Assembly (NCBI RefSeq): GCF_028736215.1
Contig: NZ_CP117883.1
Span: forward strand, 6,200,001-6,264,000
Reading direction: 5' to 3'
Origin: Mucilaginibacter sp. KACC 22773
GTDB taxonomy: Bacteria > Bacteroidota > Bacteroidia > Sphingobacteriales > Sphingobacteriaceae
Length of the DNA: 64,000 nucleotides
The notes beneath the pieces are model-generated. The model worked only from the letters and a program-made list of their open reading frames with translations, did no database searches and was not told the origin of the DNA. Position numbers and translations under genes: made by a program. Of this stretch, positions 1 to 9,666 are shown piece by piece (positions within the stretch are counted from its first letter, which is position 1; each line of letters opens with the position of its first letter).

Positions 1-3000
1 GAACTATCTGGATAGGAACAGACGATGGTTTTAATCAATATGTGGCAAATCGCAGGTCATTTATTACCTATAAACCTAACCCGCAAAACGAGTTTTCAAT
101 AAAAGGAAAGTCGGTAAATGCAATTGTTGAAGATAACGATAAAAACCTTTGGCTGGGGAACTGGAACGGCGGGTTGAATAAATTCGATAAGGTTGGTAAG
201 CGTTTTACCAATTATCTGCAAACCGAATCTCTGCATAAAAAAAGCCCTAATGATATCTGGAGCCTTTTTTACGATCAAAGGAGTGGTTGTATTTGGGTGG
301 GCACCTATTGGAGCGGGCTTTATCAGTTTTATCCTAAAAAACAGCGATATACCGCATTTCCGAGTCGTGACAATGTTAATATAGGCGCTTTTTGTATCGA
401 CAACGCTAATGACTCCACCTTAGTTGTTGGAAGTAACGCCGGGTTCTATTTTATAAATAAGGGGAATGGCCAATGGCGAAAAATTGGCGATGTTAATAGC
501 ACAGCCGATAGCTATGTTTACAATGATAATGCCGGAATTATGTGGCTATGTGGTAAAGACGCTTTAACAAAAGTAGATTTTACACAGTATAAATTCCATT
601 TCATTCCATTATCAATCAAACCGCGCGAAGTAAAAAGTATGTTGTTGCAAGGGAACATGTTGTGGTTGGCAACAAACAACGGGCTTTATCAGTTTGATTT
701 AATAAAAAAAAACACAAAGCTATTTAATCACACAAATAATCCGTCAAGCATCAGCAGCAATCAGGTTGGCAAAATATATTTAGACAATGATGGTGTATTA
801 TGGGCGGCTACCGAAAATGGTTTTGATAAGTTTGACGTTAAGAATAACCGGTTTATACACCACTTTCATCATTCGGCCCTGAGCAATTTCTTTAATGAAG
901 ATGTTTTCAGAGATATTCTTGAAGTAAGGCCTCATGAATACTGGCTCGCTACAGACGCCGGCCTTAAAATATACAACGAAGAAAAACAGCAATTCAAACA
1001 TTATTATAACGACGATAAAAACCCTAATTCAATTGCCAGCAACCATATTTATACGCTTTTAAAAGACAAAAAAGGCAATGTGTGGATTGGAACAAATGGA
1101 AACGGGGTTGATCGTTTTGACCAAAAAAACGGCATTTTTCATCATTACGCTTATAATGACAAAAATGCCGGTAGCCTTAGTAGTAATATCGTTCACTGTT
1201 TATTTGAGGATAGTAAAAGGAATATCTGGATCTGCACGGCCGACGGGCTAAATAAATATGTTCCGAAAAATGATTCTTTTATCGTTTACTCAAGCAAAGA
1301 TGGATTTGCAAGTAATGTTTTCAACAACCTTGTTGAAGATGGTTTTGGGAATCTTTGGATTAACTCCGCAACGGGAATATCAAAGTTTACTCCCCGAACA
1401 TTAGCTGTCACCAATTTTGATGAAGGCGACGGCGTGTTTTCCCACTCGCTTATTTACAAGTCGGCAGATGGTCAGATTTATTTAGGCGGAAATACTGGCG
1501 TAGTTGTTTTCGATCCGTCAAAAATTAAATTGAATAATAAAATCCCCCAGGTTTATCTTTCCGATTTCCAGGTGTTTAATAAATCGGTAAGGCCGGGTAA
1601 AAATTCGCCATTGAAAAAGCCGGTTAGTACAGCCGATACTGCATTTCTTAATTACGACCAAAATGTATTTTCAATCGAATTCGTTTCGCTCAATTATACC
1701 CATTCAGAGAAAAATGGTTATCGGTATAAATTAGAAGGCTTTGACGAAAAATGGAATTTTAACAGTAGCCAGCGAAGGGTTACTTACACCAACCTTAACC
1801 CGGGAACTTATACCTTTAAGGTAATTGCAAGCAATAATGACGGCGTGTGGAACAGAACGCCGAAATCGTTAATCATAATTATTTCTCCACCGTGGTACCA
1901 AACCTGGTGGGCATATACTATCTATATTATAATTGTTGGCGGGTTGGTTTATCTGTATCTGTTATACAGGGACCATCAGGCTAAACTAAAATACGAAATT
2001 CAGATTGCTCACTATGAAAGTGAAAAGGAAAAGGAGTTAAGCGAACGAAAGCTTGCTTTTTTTACCAATATTTCTCATGAGTTCCGGACGCCATTGACAT
2101 TGATCATTAACCCTGTTAAGGAACTATTATTTAACGAAAAGAAGGCTATGGATGCCTCCAATTTAAACATTGTTTACAGAAACGCGCGCCGGCTATTAGG
2201 CCTGGTAGATCAGCTGCTCCTTTTCAAAAAGGCAGAATCAGAATCCGATCAGCTTAAAATAAGCAATGTTAATATTGTTGATTTATGTAAGGAGGTTTAT
2301 TTATGTTTTGTACATGAAGCGAAAAGAAAACAAATCCATTTGGAGTTTGTATCATCAGCCGATTGCCTTAATATTTATGTAGATAGAGAAAAAACAGAAA
2401 TAGTGTTATTTAATCTGCTCTCGAATGCGATAAAGTTCACTCATAAACATGGAAAGATTCGCATCTGTGTAGAAGAAGCAGACCAGGTGGTATCAATAAT
2501 GGTCGAGGACGATGGATGCGGAATCCCTTCCGAAGTTGGTGAAAAACTTTTTAGTCGTTTTTACCAGGTACCTGATTTGGCGGGCACACCAACCGGAGGA
2601 TTTGGTCTTGGACTATACCTCGTCAAAAATTTTGTAGAACGCCAGAACGGAACAGTTGAATATCAAAGTCAGATTGGAAAAGGCACATCGTTCACCATCA
2701 CTTTTAAAAAAGGCAAATTGCACCTTAAAGACCCTGTTATTTTAGAACAATCAGCAGCTACTTCCGGGTTTTTAAAGGAGCTGATTGATGCTGAAACTAC
2801 AGCTAATGACATCGTGTTGGCAGCAGACCCGGTTGAAGAACAATCATTGTCTGACTTCAAAACGCTATTGATCATCGATGACCATGAGGATATGAGAGAA
2901 TATCTGCGCCAGATTTTCAAACTCGAATATAATGTTCTTGTTGCGTCAAGCGGCGAAGAGGGAATAAAAATAATAAACGAACAATGGCCGGATATTGTTA

Positions 3001-3656
3001 TATGTGATGTGATGATGCAGGGCATTACAGGTATAGAAGTTTGTGCAGCCATTAAGGGAAATATGACAACCTCGCACCTTCCGGTGATTCTTTTAACAGC
3101 CAGCGCATCAAATGAGATAAAGCTAAAAGGTATTGAAGGTGGCGCTGATGATTATATCGGGAAACCTTTTGACAAAGATATCCTGAAAGCAAAGGTCAAT
3201 GGGTTGCTGAGGAGCAGGAATACCCTTCAGCAATATTTTTATAATGAAATCACACTTAACAATAACCCCCATAGCATCTCGATAGAGTACAAACGGTTTC
3301 TGGATTCCTGCATCCGGATTGTTGAGGATCATATAACAGACCCCGATTTTAACCTTCAATCCTTAGCCTACGAATTAAATATGTCCTATTCCGGGATCTA
3401 TAAAAAAATCAAAATGATTTCCGGGCAACCCGCAAATAGCTTCATACGGTCAATCAGGTTGCGAAAAGCGGCACAGTTATTTGTACACAGCGATTTAAAT
3501 ATATTGGAAACCGCTTATGCTGTTGGAATAAAAGACATCAAATATTTTCGTGAGCAGTTTAAAAAAGTGTTCGACTTAAAACCTTCCGAATACATTAAAA
3601 AATTCAGAAAGAGCTTCAAAAATGCTATGGTAAACCAGGTGGCCGAAAGAAAATAA
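1..3656 (+). CDS. Hybrid two-component system (HTCS) sensor/regulator, 5' truncated by window edge
   Basis: One-protein sensor kinase and transcription factor typical of Bacteroidota glycan loci. The frame is open to the window edge: codons from position 3 read TIWIGTDDGFNQY, a regulator-propeller repeat, so the GTG at 42 is internal and the true start lies upstream. Residue numbers count from that GTG. Periplasmic beta-propeller repeats fill about the first 480 residues and a Y_Y_Y domain follows (about 540-615). One membrane segment lies near 622-645. The HisKA box NISHEFRTPLT has its phospho-His near 679; the HATPase N box (LLSNAIKFT) and G boxes (DDGCGIP, GGFGLGLYLV) follow. A receiver domain starts near 944 with phospho-Asp near 988, and an AraC-type helix-turn-helix ends the protein. 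It probably senses an oligosaccharide in the periplasm and activates the GH35 and GH43 genes downstream; that link is inferred from position. Confidence 0.95.
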   Translation, partial: TIWIGTDDGFNQYVANRRSFITYKPNPQNEFSIKGKSVNAIVEDNDKNLWLGNWNGGLNKFDKVGKRFTNYLQTESLHKKSPNDIWSLFYDQRSGCIWVGTYWSGLYQFYPKKQRYTAFPSRDNVNIGAFCIDNANDSTLVVGSNAGFYFINKGNGQWRKIGDVNSTADSYVYNDNAGIMWLCGKDALTKVDFTQYKFHFIPLSIKPREVKSMLLQGNMLWLATNNGLYQFDLIKKNTKLFNHTNNPSSISSNQVGKIYLDNDGVLWAATENGFDKFDVKNNRFIHHFHHSALSNFFNEDVFRDILEVRPHEYWLATDAGLKIYNEEKQQFKHYYNDDKNPNSIASNHIYTLLKDKKGNVWIGTNGNGVDRFDQKNGIFHHYAYNDKNAGSLSSNIVHCLFEDSKRNIWICTADGLNKYVPKNDSFIVYSSKDGFASNVFNNLVEDGFGNLWINSATGISKFTPRTLAVTNFDEGDGVFSHSLIYKSADGQIYLGGNTGVVVFDPSKIKLNNKIPQVYLSDFQVFNKSVRPGKNSPLKKPVSTADTAFLNYDQNVFSIEFVSLNYTHSEKNGYRYKLEGFDEKWNFNSSQRRVTYTNLNPGTYTFKVIASNNDGVWNRTPKSLIIIISPPWYQTWWAYTIYIIIVGGLVYLYLLYRDHQAKLKYEIQIAHYESEKEKELSERKLAFFTNISHEFRTPLTLIINPVKELLFNEKKAMDASNLNIVYRNARRLLGLVDQLLLFKKAESESDQLKISNVNIVDLCKEVYLCFVHEAKRKQIHLEFVSSADCLNIYVDREKTEIVLFNLLSNAIKFTHKHGKIRICVEEADQVVSIMVEDDGCGIPSEVGEKLFSRFYQVPDLAGTPTGGFGLGLYLVKNFVERQNGTVEYQSQIGKGTSFTITFKKGKLHLKDPVILEQSAATSGFLKELIDAETTANDIVLAADPVEEQSLSDFKTLLIIDDHEDMREYLRQIFKLEYNVLVASSGEEGIKIINEQWPDIVICDVMMQGITGIEVCAAIKGNMTTSHLPVILLTASASNEIKLKGIEGGADDYIGKPFDKDILKAKVNGLLRSRNTLQQYFYNEITLNNNPHSISIEYKRFLDSCIRIVEDHITDPDFNLQSLAYELNMSYSGIYKKIKMISGQPANSFIRSIRLRKAAQLFVHSDLNILETAYAVGIKDIKYFREQFKKVFDLKPSEYIKKFRKSFKNAMVNQVAERK

Positions 3657-3971
3657 ACCGGTAAGCAGCCGCCTGGTTTACCTCTCCCCGAAAATGTAAA
3701 AACCATTCTTCAGCCGGCAATCTATTGAGTGTTGTGCTCTAATGTCTGTTTTTAAACTACCCGAAATCCTACGAAAACAACCTTTTGGGGCCTTTTTAGT
3801 GGTTTACCCCTTCAATTTTACGGGTTAGCCCCCTTTTTATTAATTGATTTTACATCCATTTTAGCAGCATCAGCTAATAGCCAGAAGTATTAGTGGAGCT
3901 TAACCGCATCCGCAATACAATTTTGAGAGCCTGCCTATTATGTAACCAATAACACTTTATATATTTTTTTA
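3657..3971. other. Intergenic region between HTCS and GH35
   Basis: A 315-base gap with no convincing ORF. It should hold the promoter and any HTCS binding site for the GH35 gene, but I could not single out a clear motif. The stretch just before the GH35 start is very AT-rich. Confidence 0.4.
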
Positions 3972-5795
3972 ATGAGATCATTTATTCTTTTTTTAATTGG
4001 GGCCATTTTGTTAGCGGGCGGCCTGGTCAAAGCCCAACCTAAACATCAATTCACATTAGGAGATAAGGACTTTCTGTTAGATGGTAAGCCTTTCCAGATG
4101 ATCTCGGGCGAATTACACTATCCCCGCATACCACGGGAGGCCTGGCGCGACAGAATGAAAATGGCAAAGGCAATGGGGCTTAACACCATAGGTACGTATG
4201 TTTTTTGGAACTTGCACGAACCGCAAAAGGGACAATTTGACTTCGCCGGCAATAATGATATTGTTGAATTTATTAAAATAGCTCAGCAGGAAGGCTTGTG
4301 GGTTATTTTGCGCCCCAGCCCTTATGTATGTGCCGAATGGGAATTTGGCGGCTATCCGTATTGGCTGGAAAATGAAGAAGGACTGGTTGTAAGAAGCAAG
4401 AATCCGCAATATTTAAACGAATACGAAAACTACATTAAAGAATTAGGAAAGCGTTTGTCCCCCTACCAGGTAAATCATGGCGGTAACATCCTGATGGTAC
4501 AAATTGAAAATGAGTATGGATCATACGGCTCTGACAAGGATTACCTGGCCGTTAATCAAAAAATGTTTAAAGACGCCGGATTTGACGGTTTGTTATATAC
4601 CTGCGATCCGGCTGCCGACCTGGTAAAAGGACATTTGCCAGGTTTACTGCCGGCAGTAAATGGGTTAGATAATCCGGCCAAGGTAAAGGAGCTCATCAAC
4701 CAAAACCACGATAGTAAAGGCCCCTATTATATTGCCGAATGGTATCCGGCGTGGTTCGACTGGTGGGGTACAAAACACCATACGGTTCCGGCAAATCAGT
4801 ATACCGGCCGGTTAGACTCTGTACTTGCAGCAGGCATTTCGATAAATATGTACATGTTTCATGGCGGAACTACAAGGGGATTTATGAACGGGGCCAACTA
4901 TAACGACCAGTCGCCGTTTGAGCCACAGATAAGCAGTTACGATTATGATGCACCACTTGATGAAGCCGGAAACGCGACACCCAAATTTTGGGCTTTTAGA
5001 AACGTAATTCAAAAACATTTACCCGCCGGCATTAATTTGCCTGTTGTTCCCCCTGTTAAACCCACCATCATAATACCTCAAATTGAGCTCAATAATGTGG
5101 CAAACCTTGACGACTTAAAACGGGAAAGCAAAAGCAGTCAAAATCCATTAACCTTTGAGGATATGAAACTCGATTATGGTTTTATGTTGTACCGAACAAC
5201 CATTACGGGAGGGAAATCCGGAATAGTGAAGATTAAAGAGCTCAGAGATTTCGCGGTAGTGATGATCAACGGAAAAACGGTAGGAATCCTCGATCGTCGT
5301 ACCGGATTAGACAGTATTAACGTCAGTTTACCTGCTGGAAATGTAACACTGGATATTTTAGTAGAAAACCTGGGCCGCATCAATTTTGGTAAATACCTGT
5401 TACAGAACAAAAAGGGAATTGTTGGCAAAGCGTTTTTCCAAAATAATGAAATAACAGGTTGGCAAAACTTTCCTTTGCCATTAAAAACGGTGGGTAGCTA
5501 CAACCCTAACCCTGGTTTGGTTAACTTAAATACACCTGTCATGAAAAAGGGGACTTTTTCATTATCTTCTTTGGGAGATACCTATCTCGATATGACCGAT
5601 TGGGGTAAGGGCATGGTGTGGATTAACGGACATAACTTAGGGAGATACTGGCGAACCGGCCCTCAACAAACTTTGTATGTACCACGCGAATGGTTGCATA
5701 CCGGCAAAAATGAGGTATTAGTTTTTGAACTGCTAAAACCCGAAAACCAAAAACTGTCGGCAGTGAACAAACCGGTTTTAGACCGCTTACAATAA
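3972..5795 (+). CDS. GH35 beta-galactosidase, secreted
   Basis: Exo-beta-galactosidase of glycoside hydrolase family 35, releasing terminal beta-linked galactose, probably in the periplasm. Residues 1-22 form a signal peptide ending KAQ. The TIM barrel begins with GELHYPRIPREAW (about 46-58). The family acid/base motif ENEYG is present (Glu181), and the nucleophile region AEWYPAWFDWWG places Glu256. Jelly-roll domains follow; the C-terminal WINGHNLGRYW is a typical GH35 feature. At 607 residues it has the usual length for bacterial and animal GH35. It lies 315 bases after the HTCS and 109 bases before the GH43 gene, on the same strand, so the two enzymes may be co-transcribed under HTCS control. 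A second, longer GH35 lies at 39743-42709. Confidence 0.95.
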   Translation: MRSFILFLIGAILLAGGLVKAQPKHQFTLGDKDFLLDGKPFQMISGELHYPRIPREAWRDRMKMAKAMGLNTIGTYVFWNLHEPQKGQFDFAGNNDIVEFIKIAQQEGLWVILRPSPYVCAEWEFGGYPYWLENEEGLVVRSKNPQYLNEYENYIKELGKRLSPYQVNHGGNILMVQIENEYGSYGSDKDYLAVNQKMFKDAGFDGLLYTCDPAADLVKGHLPGLLPAVNGLDNPAKVKELINQNHDSKGPYYIAEWYPAWFDWWGTKHHTVPANQYTGRLDSVLAAGISINMYMFHGGTTRGFMNGANYNDQSPFEPQISSYDYDAPLDEAGNATPKFWAFRNVIQKHLPAGINLPVVPPVKPTIIIPQIELNNVANLDDLKRESKSSQNPLTFEDMKLDYGFMLYRTTITGGKSGIVKIKELRDFAVVMINGKTVGILDRRTGLDSINVSLPAGNVTLDILVENLGRINFGKYLLQNKKGIVGKAFFQNNEITGWQNFPLPLKTVGSYNPNPGLVNLNTPVMKKGTFSLSSLGDTYLDMTDWGKGMVWINGHNLGRYWRTGPQQTLYVPREWLHTGKNEVLVFELLKPENQKLSAVNKPVLDRLQ

Positions 5796-5904
5796 GCGGG
5801 ATTTTATTCGCAATACTCCTTAGCAATATCGTTGGGGAGCCTGATTATATTATATTTTAACTGCTGGCAGTAATGCTTTTGCAAAGGATATCTTTTATTT
5901 TAAC

Positions 5905-6993
5905 ATGAACCATATAAGAATTGCAATCAGTATTGCTGTAATTGTTTTTTTCTCGCTCAATTGTCAGTTAGCAGCGTTCGGGCAAAAAAGCAATCATAAT
6001 TTTAACCAGAGGTATAAAGGTTACTTGTTTGCCTACTTTACCGGAAATCAGAAAAGTGAAGAGGCCATCCGGTTCGCAATCAGCATGGATGGATATCACT
6101 ATCTTGCCTTAAACCACAATGAACCGGTTATAAATAGCTCGGTTATCAGCGAAACCGGTGGTGTTCGGGACCCTCACATCCTGAGATGTGCCGATGGGAA
6201 AACATTTTTTATGGTTGCAACAGATATGGTTTCCGCCAACGGATGGAACTCTAACCGGGGATTGGTGTTACTTAAGTCAAACGATTTGATCCATTGGTCT
6301 TCTGCTCATATTAATTTTCAAAAACGTTTTCCGGACCAGGATAGTCTTTTGCGTGTATGGGCGCCTCAAACCATATATGACAATGTTGCTAAAAAGTATA
6401 TGGTTTACTTTTCTTTAAAGCACGGCGGCAACCCGGATAAGATATACTATATATATGCTAATAAAGATTTTACTGATTTTGAAGGGGAGCCTAAGCAGCT
6501 ATTCTTTAGTCCGGATAATGCAGCTTGTATAGACGGGGATATCGAGAAAAAAGACGACAAATACTATTTGTTCTTTAAAACAGAAGATAGGGTACCTGGA
6601 ATTAAAATTGCAGTTTCCAAAAGCTTAACCGGTGGATATGCGCTTCAAAGCGATCAATACGTTCAGCAAACTACACTACCGGTTGAAGGGGCCGGTACTT
6701 TTAAATTAAATGATGGCAGTGGATTTATTTTGATGTATGACATGTATACCAGCGGCCGTTACCAGTTTACAAAATCAACCGATTTAAAAAACTTTAAGGT
6801 TATAGATAAAGAGGTGACCATGAATTTTAAACCACGGCACGGTACTGTTATGCCGGTGACCTTAAAGGAAATTAAAAAGCTTATTAGTAGCTACACGACT
6901 GCGGATGTTGTTCTCCGAACCGTTAATGAGAGCGGGAGAATCCGAAACGAACTGGTAGTTGATACGGTTAAAAAAAAGGTTATATACCCTTAG
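5905..6993 (+). CDS. GH43-like five-bladed beta-propeller glycosidase, secreted
   Basis: Probable glycoside hydrolase of the GH43 clan (arabinofuranosidase, xylosidase or galactosidase type). Signal peptide at residues 1-26 ending AAFGQ. Family marks: VRDPHIL (about 92-98) carries the putative catalytic base Asp; VWAPQTIYD; IDGDIEKKDDKYYLFFK carries the pKa-modulating Asp; VEGAGTFKL carries the putative general acid Glu. At 362 residues it is a single catalytic domain without an obvious carbohydrate-binding module. The exact sugar specificity cannot be read from the sequence. With the GH35 upstream it would fit removal of arabinose or galactose side chains, as in an arabinogalactan-like substrate; that is inference. 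Confidence 0.85.
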   Translation: MNHIRIAISIAVIVFFSLNCQLAAFGQKSNHNFNQRYKGYLFAYFTGNQKSEEAIRFAISMDGYHYLALNHNEPVINSSVISETGGVRDPHILRCADGKTFFMVATDMVSANGWNSNRGLVLLKSNDLIHWSSAHINFQKRFPDQDSLLRVWAPQTIYDNVAKKYMVYFSLKHGGNPDKIYYIYANKDFTDFEGEPKQLFFSPDNAACIDGDIEKKDDKYYLFFKTEDRVPGIKIAVSKSLTGGYALQSDQYVQQTTLPVEGAGTFKLNDGSGFILMYDMYTSGRYQFTKSTDLKNFKVIDKEVTMNFKPRHGTVMPVTLKEIKKLISSYTTADVVLRTVNESGRIRNELVVDTVKKKVIYP

Positions 6994-7427
6994 TGCCAGG
7001 TTCAAACGCAAAGCTTTTTAAACCCGAATTTGCTCATTTGCCCGGGATATCGGCAGTGCCGACTGAAAAGGTTGATTTTTCTAAATGTGCTGTGCCATAT
7101 CGCATTACAATTATGGGGGCATAAACCTGTATTTTACACGCTGTCGACAACAGAAAGCGCATTCCCAAAATCTTCGGAACGTTAGGGAGATAATTAAGTG
7201 TACCGTCAATGCTAAAATGCTTTTTCGATAATTGGTTCAATGTTTAAAAGCTGACGATGCAAAGAAAAAAAGCAGCGAAAAAAAATCAAATTGCTTTAAC
7301 ATTTTTAACAATTTGTTATGTGGAACATATAGGAGAAGGTATTCTTATGATGTGCGGATTGAAGCCACCTGTTTGTTGTTCGGCTTCTTAAAACATTTTT
7401 TTACTTTTAATCAAACGTTTGGCCATT
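6994..7427. other. Intergenic region between GH43 and Crp/Fnr genes
   Basis: A 434-base gap. A short open stretch after the GH43 stop (about 7002-7125, translating to PGISAVPTEKVDF and ending MGA) has no start codon and could be a decayed gene end, but I do not recognise it. A-rich sequence (7258-7300) precedes the regulator. No clear terminator was seen. Confidence 0.3.
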
Positions 7428-8009
7428 ATGTATGAGTCGCTATTTAACTATATACGTCGCTATAGCGAATCCCCACTTACAAGTGCGGAGGAAGAATTGA
7501 TCAAAAATTCTTTTTTTCCAAAAGCTTTAAAAAGGAAACAAATGTTCTTAGAGCAGGGGCACGTCTGCCAGTATACCGGATTTATCCTAAAAGGTGCCAT
7601 GAGGCTATATAGCATCGATTCAAACGGCACCGAGCACATTATACAATTAGCTATTGAAAACTGGTGGATGGTTGACCGTGAAAGTTTTTTGATGAAAACC
7701 CCATCTGTTTATAATATTGACGCCTGGGAGGATACTGAGTTACTGACTTTAAAACATGACGGTTTATTGCAAATTTTGAACATTCCAGCCATCAAAGAAA
7801 TGTTTTGGCAAATGAATCAAAGCAATTTCATCGCTTCACAAAAAAGATTAAATTACTCCATTACTTTACCTGCTAAAGAGCGGTATGAAGAACTGTTAAA
7901 AAACTACCCGGAATTTGTGCAGCGTTTTCCGCAACATACTATTGCCTCCTATTTAGGTATAAATAAAGAAACGCTTAGCCGGGTTCGCAGTAAATTAGTA
8001 AAAAAATAA
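7428..8009 (+). CDS. Crp/Fnr-family transcriptional regulator
   Basis: Cytoplasmic one-component regulator with an N-terminal cyclic-nucleotide-binding-like beta-barrel (about residues 20-115) and a C-terminal winged helix (TIASYLGINKETLSRVR, near the end). The ATG at 7428 is preferred; a TTG nine bases upstream is possible. At about 193 residues it has the usual size for the Bacteroidota Crp/Fnr subgroup, which often lacks the cAMP-contacting residues; no Fe-S cysteine cluster is seen. It is followed by an isochorismatase-family gene whose upstream region holds a perfect inverted repeat at the position expected for an activator site, so that gene is its likely target. Confidence 0.9.
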   Translation: MYESLFNYIRRYSESPLTSAEEELIKNSFFPKALKRKQMFLEQGHVCQYTGFILKGAMRLYSIDSNGTEHIIQLAIENWWMVDRESFLMKTPSVYNIDAWEDTELLTLKHDGLLQILNIPAIKEMFWQMNQSNFIASQKRLNYSITLPAKERYEELLKNYPEFVQRFPQHTIASYLGINKETLSRVRSKLVKK

Positions 8010-8058
8010 CAGCTATCTCCTGCTAATATTCGTCCTTCCACTGATCCAATTTTCTTTA

Positions 8059-8072
8059 ATGACAAATGTCAT
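8059..8072. promoter_or_regulatory. Candidate Crp/Fnr operator
   Basis: Perfect inverted repeat ATGACA-AA-TGTCAT. Its centre (8065.5) lies about 33 bases upstream of the middle of a TAnnTTTG promoter element, which puts it near -41 relative to the expected transcription start, the classic class II activator position. The adjacent upstream gene encodes a Crp/Fnr regulator. Confidence 0.6.
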
Positions 8073-8094
8073 CGTTCTTCTTTTTCCGGCCCGC

Positions 8095-8102
8095 TAACTT
8101 TG
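8095..8102 (+). promoter_or_regulatory. Putative Bacteroidota -7 promoter element (TAACTTTG)
   Basis: TAACTTTG matches the Bacteroidota primary-sigma -7 consensus TAnnTTTG. It lies 49 bases before the ATG of the isochorismatase-family gene. No clear TTG -33 box is seen; the inverted repeat at 8059-8072 takes that place, which fits an activator-dependent promoter. Confidence 0.55.
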
Positions 8103-8151
8103 TTTTATAAATCAGTAAAAAAGATTTTGTAAACAATTAAAACTTCAGAAA

Positions 8152-8758
8152 ATGAAACAATTCAAAAAGGATGATACAGTAATGTTATTGGTGGATCATC
8201 AGGTAGGTACACTTAATTTTTGTGCAAACAGACCACACGAAATGATAATAAGCAGAACAAGGGCATTGGCGAGATTGGCTAAGGCACTTAATATCCCCGT
8301 TGTACTTACAAGCAGCCAGGAAGACCATGCCCAAGGCCCTTTACTACAGGATTTACAAGACCTGCTTCCCGAAGAGTATGCTAATCGTGTAAAACGCTCA
8401 GGAATTACCAATGCCTGGGATGACGAGGCTTACAAAACAGCGGTATTGAAGGCCGCCAACGGCAGGAAAAATGTTATTATGGCAGGGCTTACTAATGATG
8501 TTTGTATCGTTTGGCCTTCTATCTCCATGCAGGAAGAAGGATTTAACGTTCAGGTAGTCATCGACGCCGGTGGCTCCCCTTCTCAAATTGCCGATGATAT
8601 AGCTCAGCAAACCTGGGAAAGCAAAGGCGTACGGACCACAACCATTAATTAATCAATTAATATCAGAACTGGTACATAACTGGGCTACAGAAGAAGGGCA
8701 GAATGTATTGCCAATTCTTTTTGAAGAGGTAATGTCAAAGGTTGGGCAGTTTGCCTGA
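8152..8758 (+). pseudogene. Isochorismatase-family (YcaC-like) hydrolase, frameshifted by a 4-bp duplication
   Basis: The first frame (8152-8652, 166 residues) is an isochorismatase-like cysteine hydrolase: VMLLVDHQVG (catalytic Asp near 15) and MAGLTNDVC (nucleophile Cys near 122). It stops early after GVRTTTIN. In the +1 frame the sequence continues as QLISELVHNWATEEGQ and runs to a TGA at 8756-8758 through LFEEVMSKVGQFA, which restores the usual length of about 200 residues and the expected C-terminal helix. The junction reads ATTAATTAATCAA; removing one TAAT gives ATTAATCAA and an uninterrupted reading frame. The catalytic core is intact, so a shortened product could still be made. A sequencing error is a possible alternative. 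Confidence 0.8.
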
Positions 8759-8777
8759 AATTAAATTATAATTATCA

Positions 8778-8811
8778 GGATCAGGACAATGCTATCCCAT
8801 TATCCTGATCC
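8778..8811. terminator. Hairpin between isochorismatase gene and pirin gene
   Basis: A 9-bp perfect stem (GGATCAGGA at 8778-8786, TCCTGATCC at 8803-8811) with a 16-base loop. It lacks a following T-run, so intrinsic termination is doubtful; it may be a pause or processing site. Confidence 0.35.
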
Positions 8812-8826
8812 CTTAAAAAATGATTT

Positions 8827-9561
8827 ATGTTACAAAAAATAAGCAATTCCCTGTTTGTCGGCAACGGCCCCATCAAAATACGGTACCCCGGTTTAGCCGT
8901 TTCCAAAACAGATTCAGGGATAGGTAGTATCGGCAGGATTGACCATCCGGAAATCCACGGAAATACGGTTATTAAAATGCATCCGCATATCAATGACGAA
9001 ATACTTTCCTATTTCAGGACCGGAAAAGCAGAGCACAGCGACTCTGAAGGCTTTGTAAAAATGATTGGCAAAAAAACACTGATGCTGATGAAAGCCGGTA
9101 AGTCATTTTACCATGAAGAAAAAATAATTGGTGAAGGCGAGCCATTGGAAGGGCTACAGATATTTATCCGTCCCGGCAAAAAGGATTTGCAGCCAGAAGT
9201 GGTCTTTCTTGATCTGGAAACTATCCACAGCGAAAATAAATGGAGGTTACTTGCCTCTCCTACTACAGCAACAACTTTTCAGTTCAGCAGCCAAACCTGG
9301 CTGTATGATATGAAGCTGCTGGGCGGCAATAGCTCAGAAATACCCGAATTATCTAAAAATGGACTTACGGCATTACTGTATGTATTTCAGGGAGCAATCC
9401 GGGTGAATGACAGTATCGATCTGAAAAAAAAGGAGGCCATTGTGTTCAAAGACGAACAAGTTGTTATTACTGCGTCTGGAGATGCTGAATTGGTATTGTT
9501 TGTAACAGACGAAGAAGGAGAAATTTTCAAAGGCGGTATGTATAGCGGGAATCAAAGATAA
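8827..9561 (+). CDS. Pirin-family bicupin protein
   Basis: Pirin-like protein of two cupin domains, 244 residues. The N-terminal cupin carries HPHINDEILSYFRTG (about 52-66), close to the pirin metal-binding pattern HPHxxxE, and HSDSEG follows. The second cupin is around residues 150-235 and has no obvious metal ligands. Known pirins act as quercetinases or redox-linked regulators; the substrate here is not evident. The gene follows the isochorismatase-family gene on the same strand and precedes an AraC regulator, a typical small-molecule or stress-response neighbourhood. Confidence 0.8.
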   Translation: MLQKISNSLFVGNGPIKIRYPGLAVSKTDSGIGSIGRIDHPEIHGNTVIKMHPHINDEILSYFRTGKAEHSDSEGFVKMIGKKTLMLMKAGKSFYHEEKIIGEGEPLEGLQIFIRPGKKDLQPEVVFLDLETIHSENKWRLLASPTTATTFQFSSQTWLYDMKLLGGNSSEIPELSKNGLTALLYVFQGAIRVNDSIDLKKKEAIVFKDEQVVITASGDAELVLFVTDEEGEIFKGGMYSGNQR

Positions 9562-9666
9562 TGAAGTCTAACCTAAAGATCATCAGGTATACGCAGGGTG
9601 CTCTTTAGAAAAAAACACAATGACGGGCTGAACAATGACAGGTGTCTTATTTTCAGTTTAAATTCC

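Noticed and set aside
2669-3052. Opposite-strand open frame within the HTCS gene
   Set aside because: Shadow of the coding strand with no domain; the HTCS motifs are unmistakable on the plus strand.
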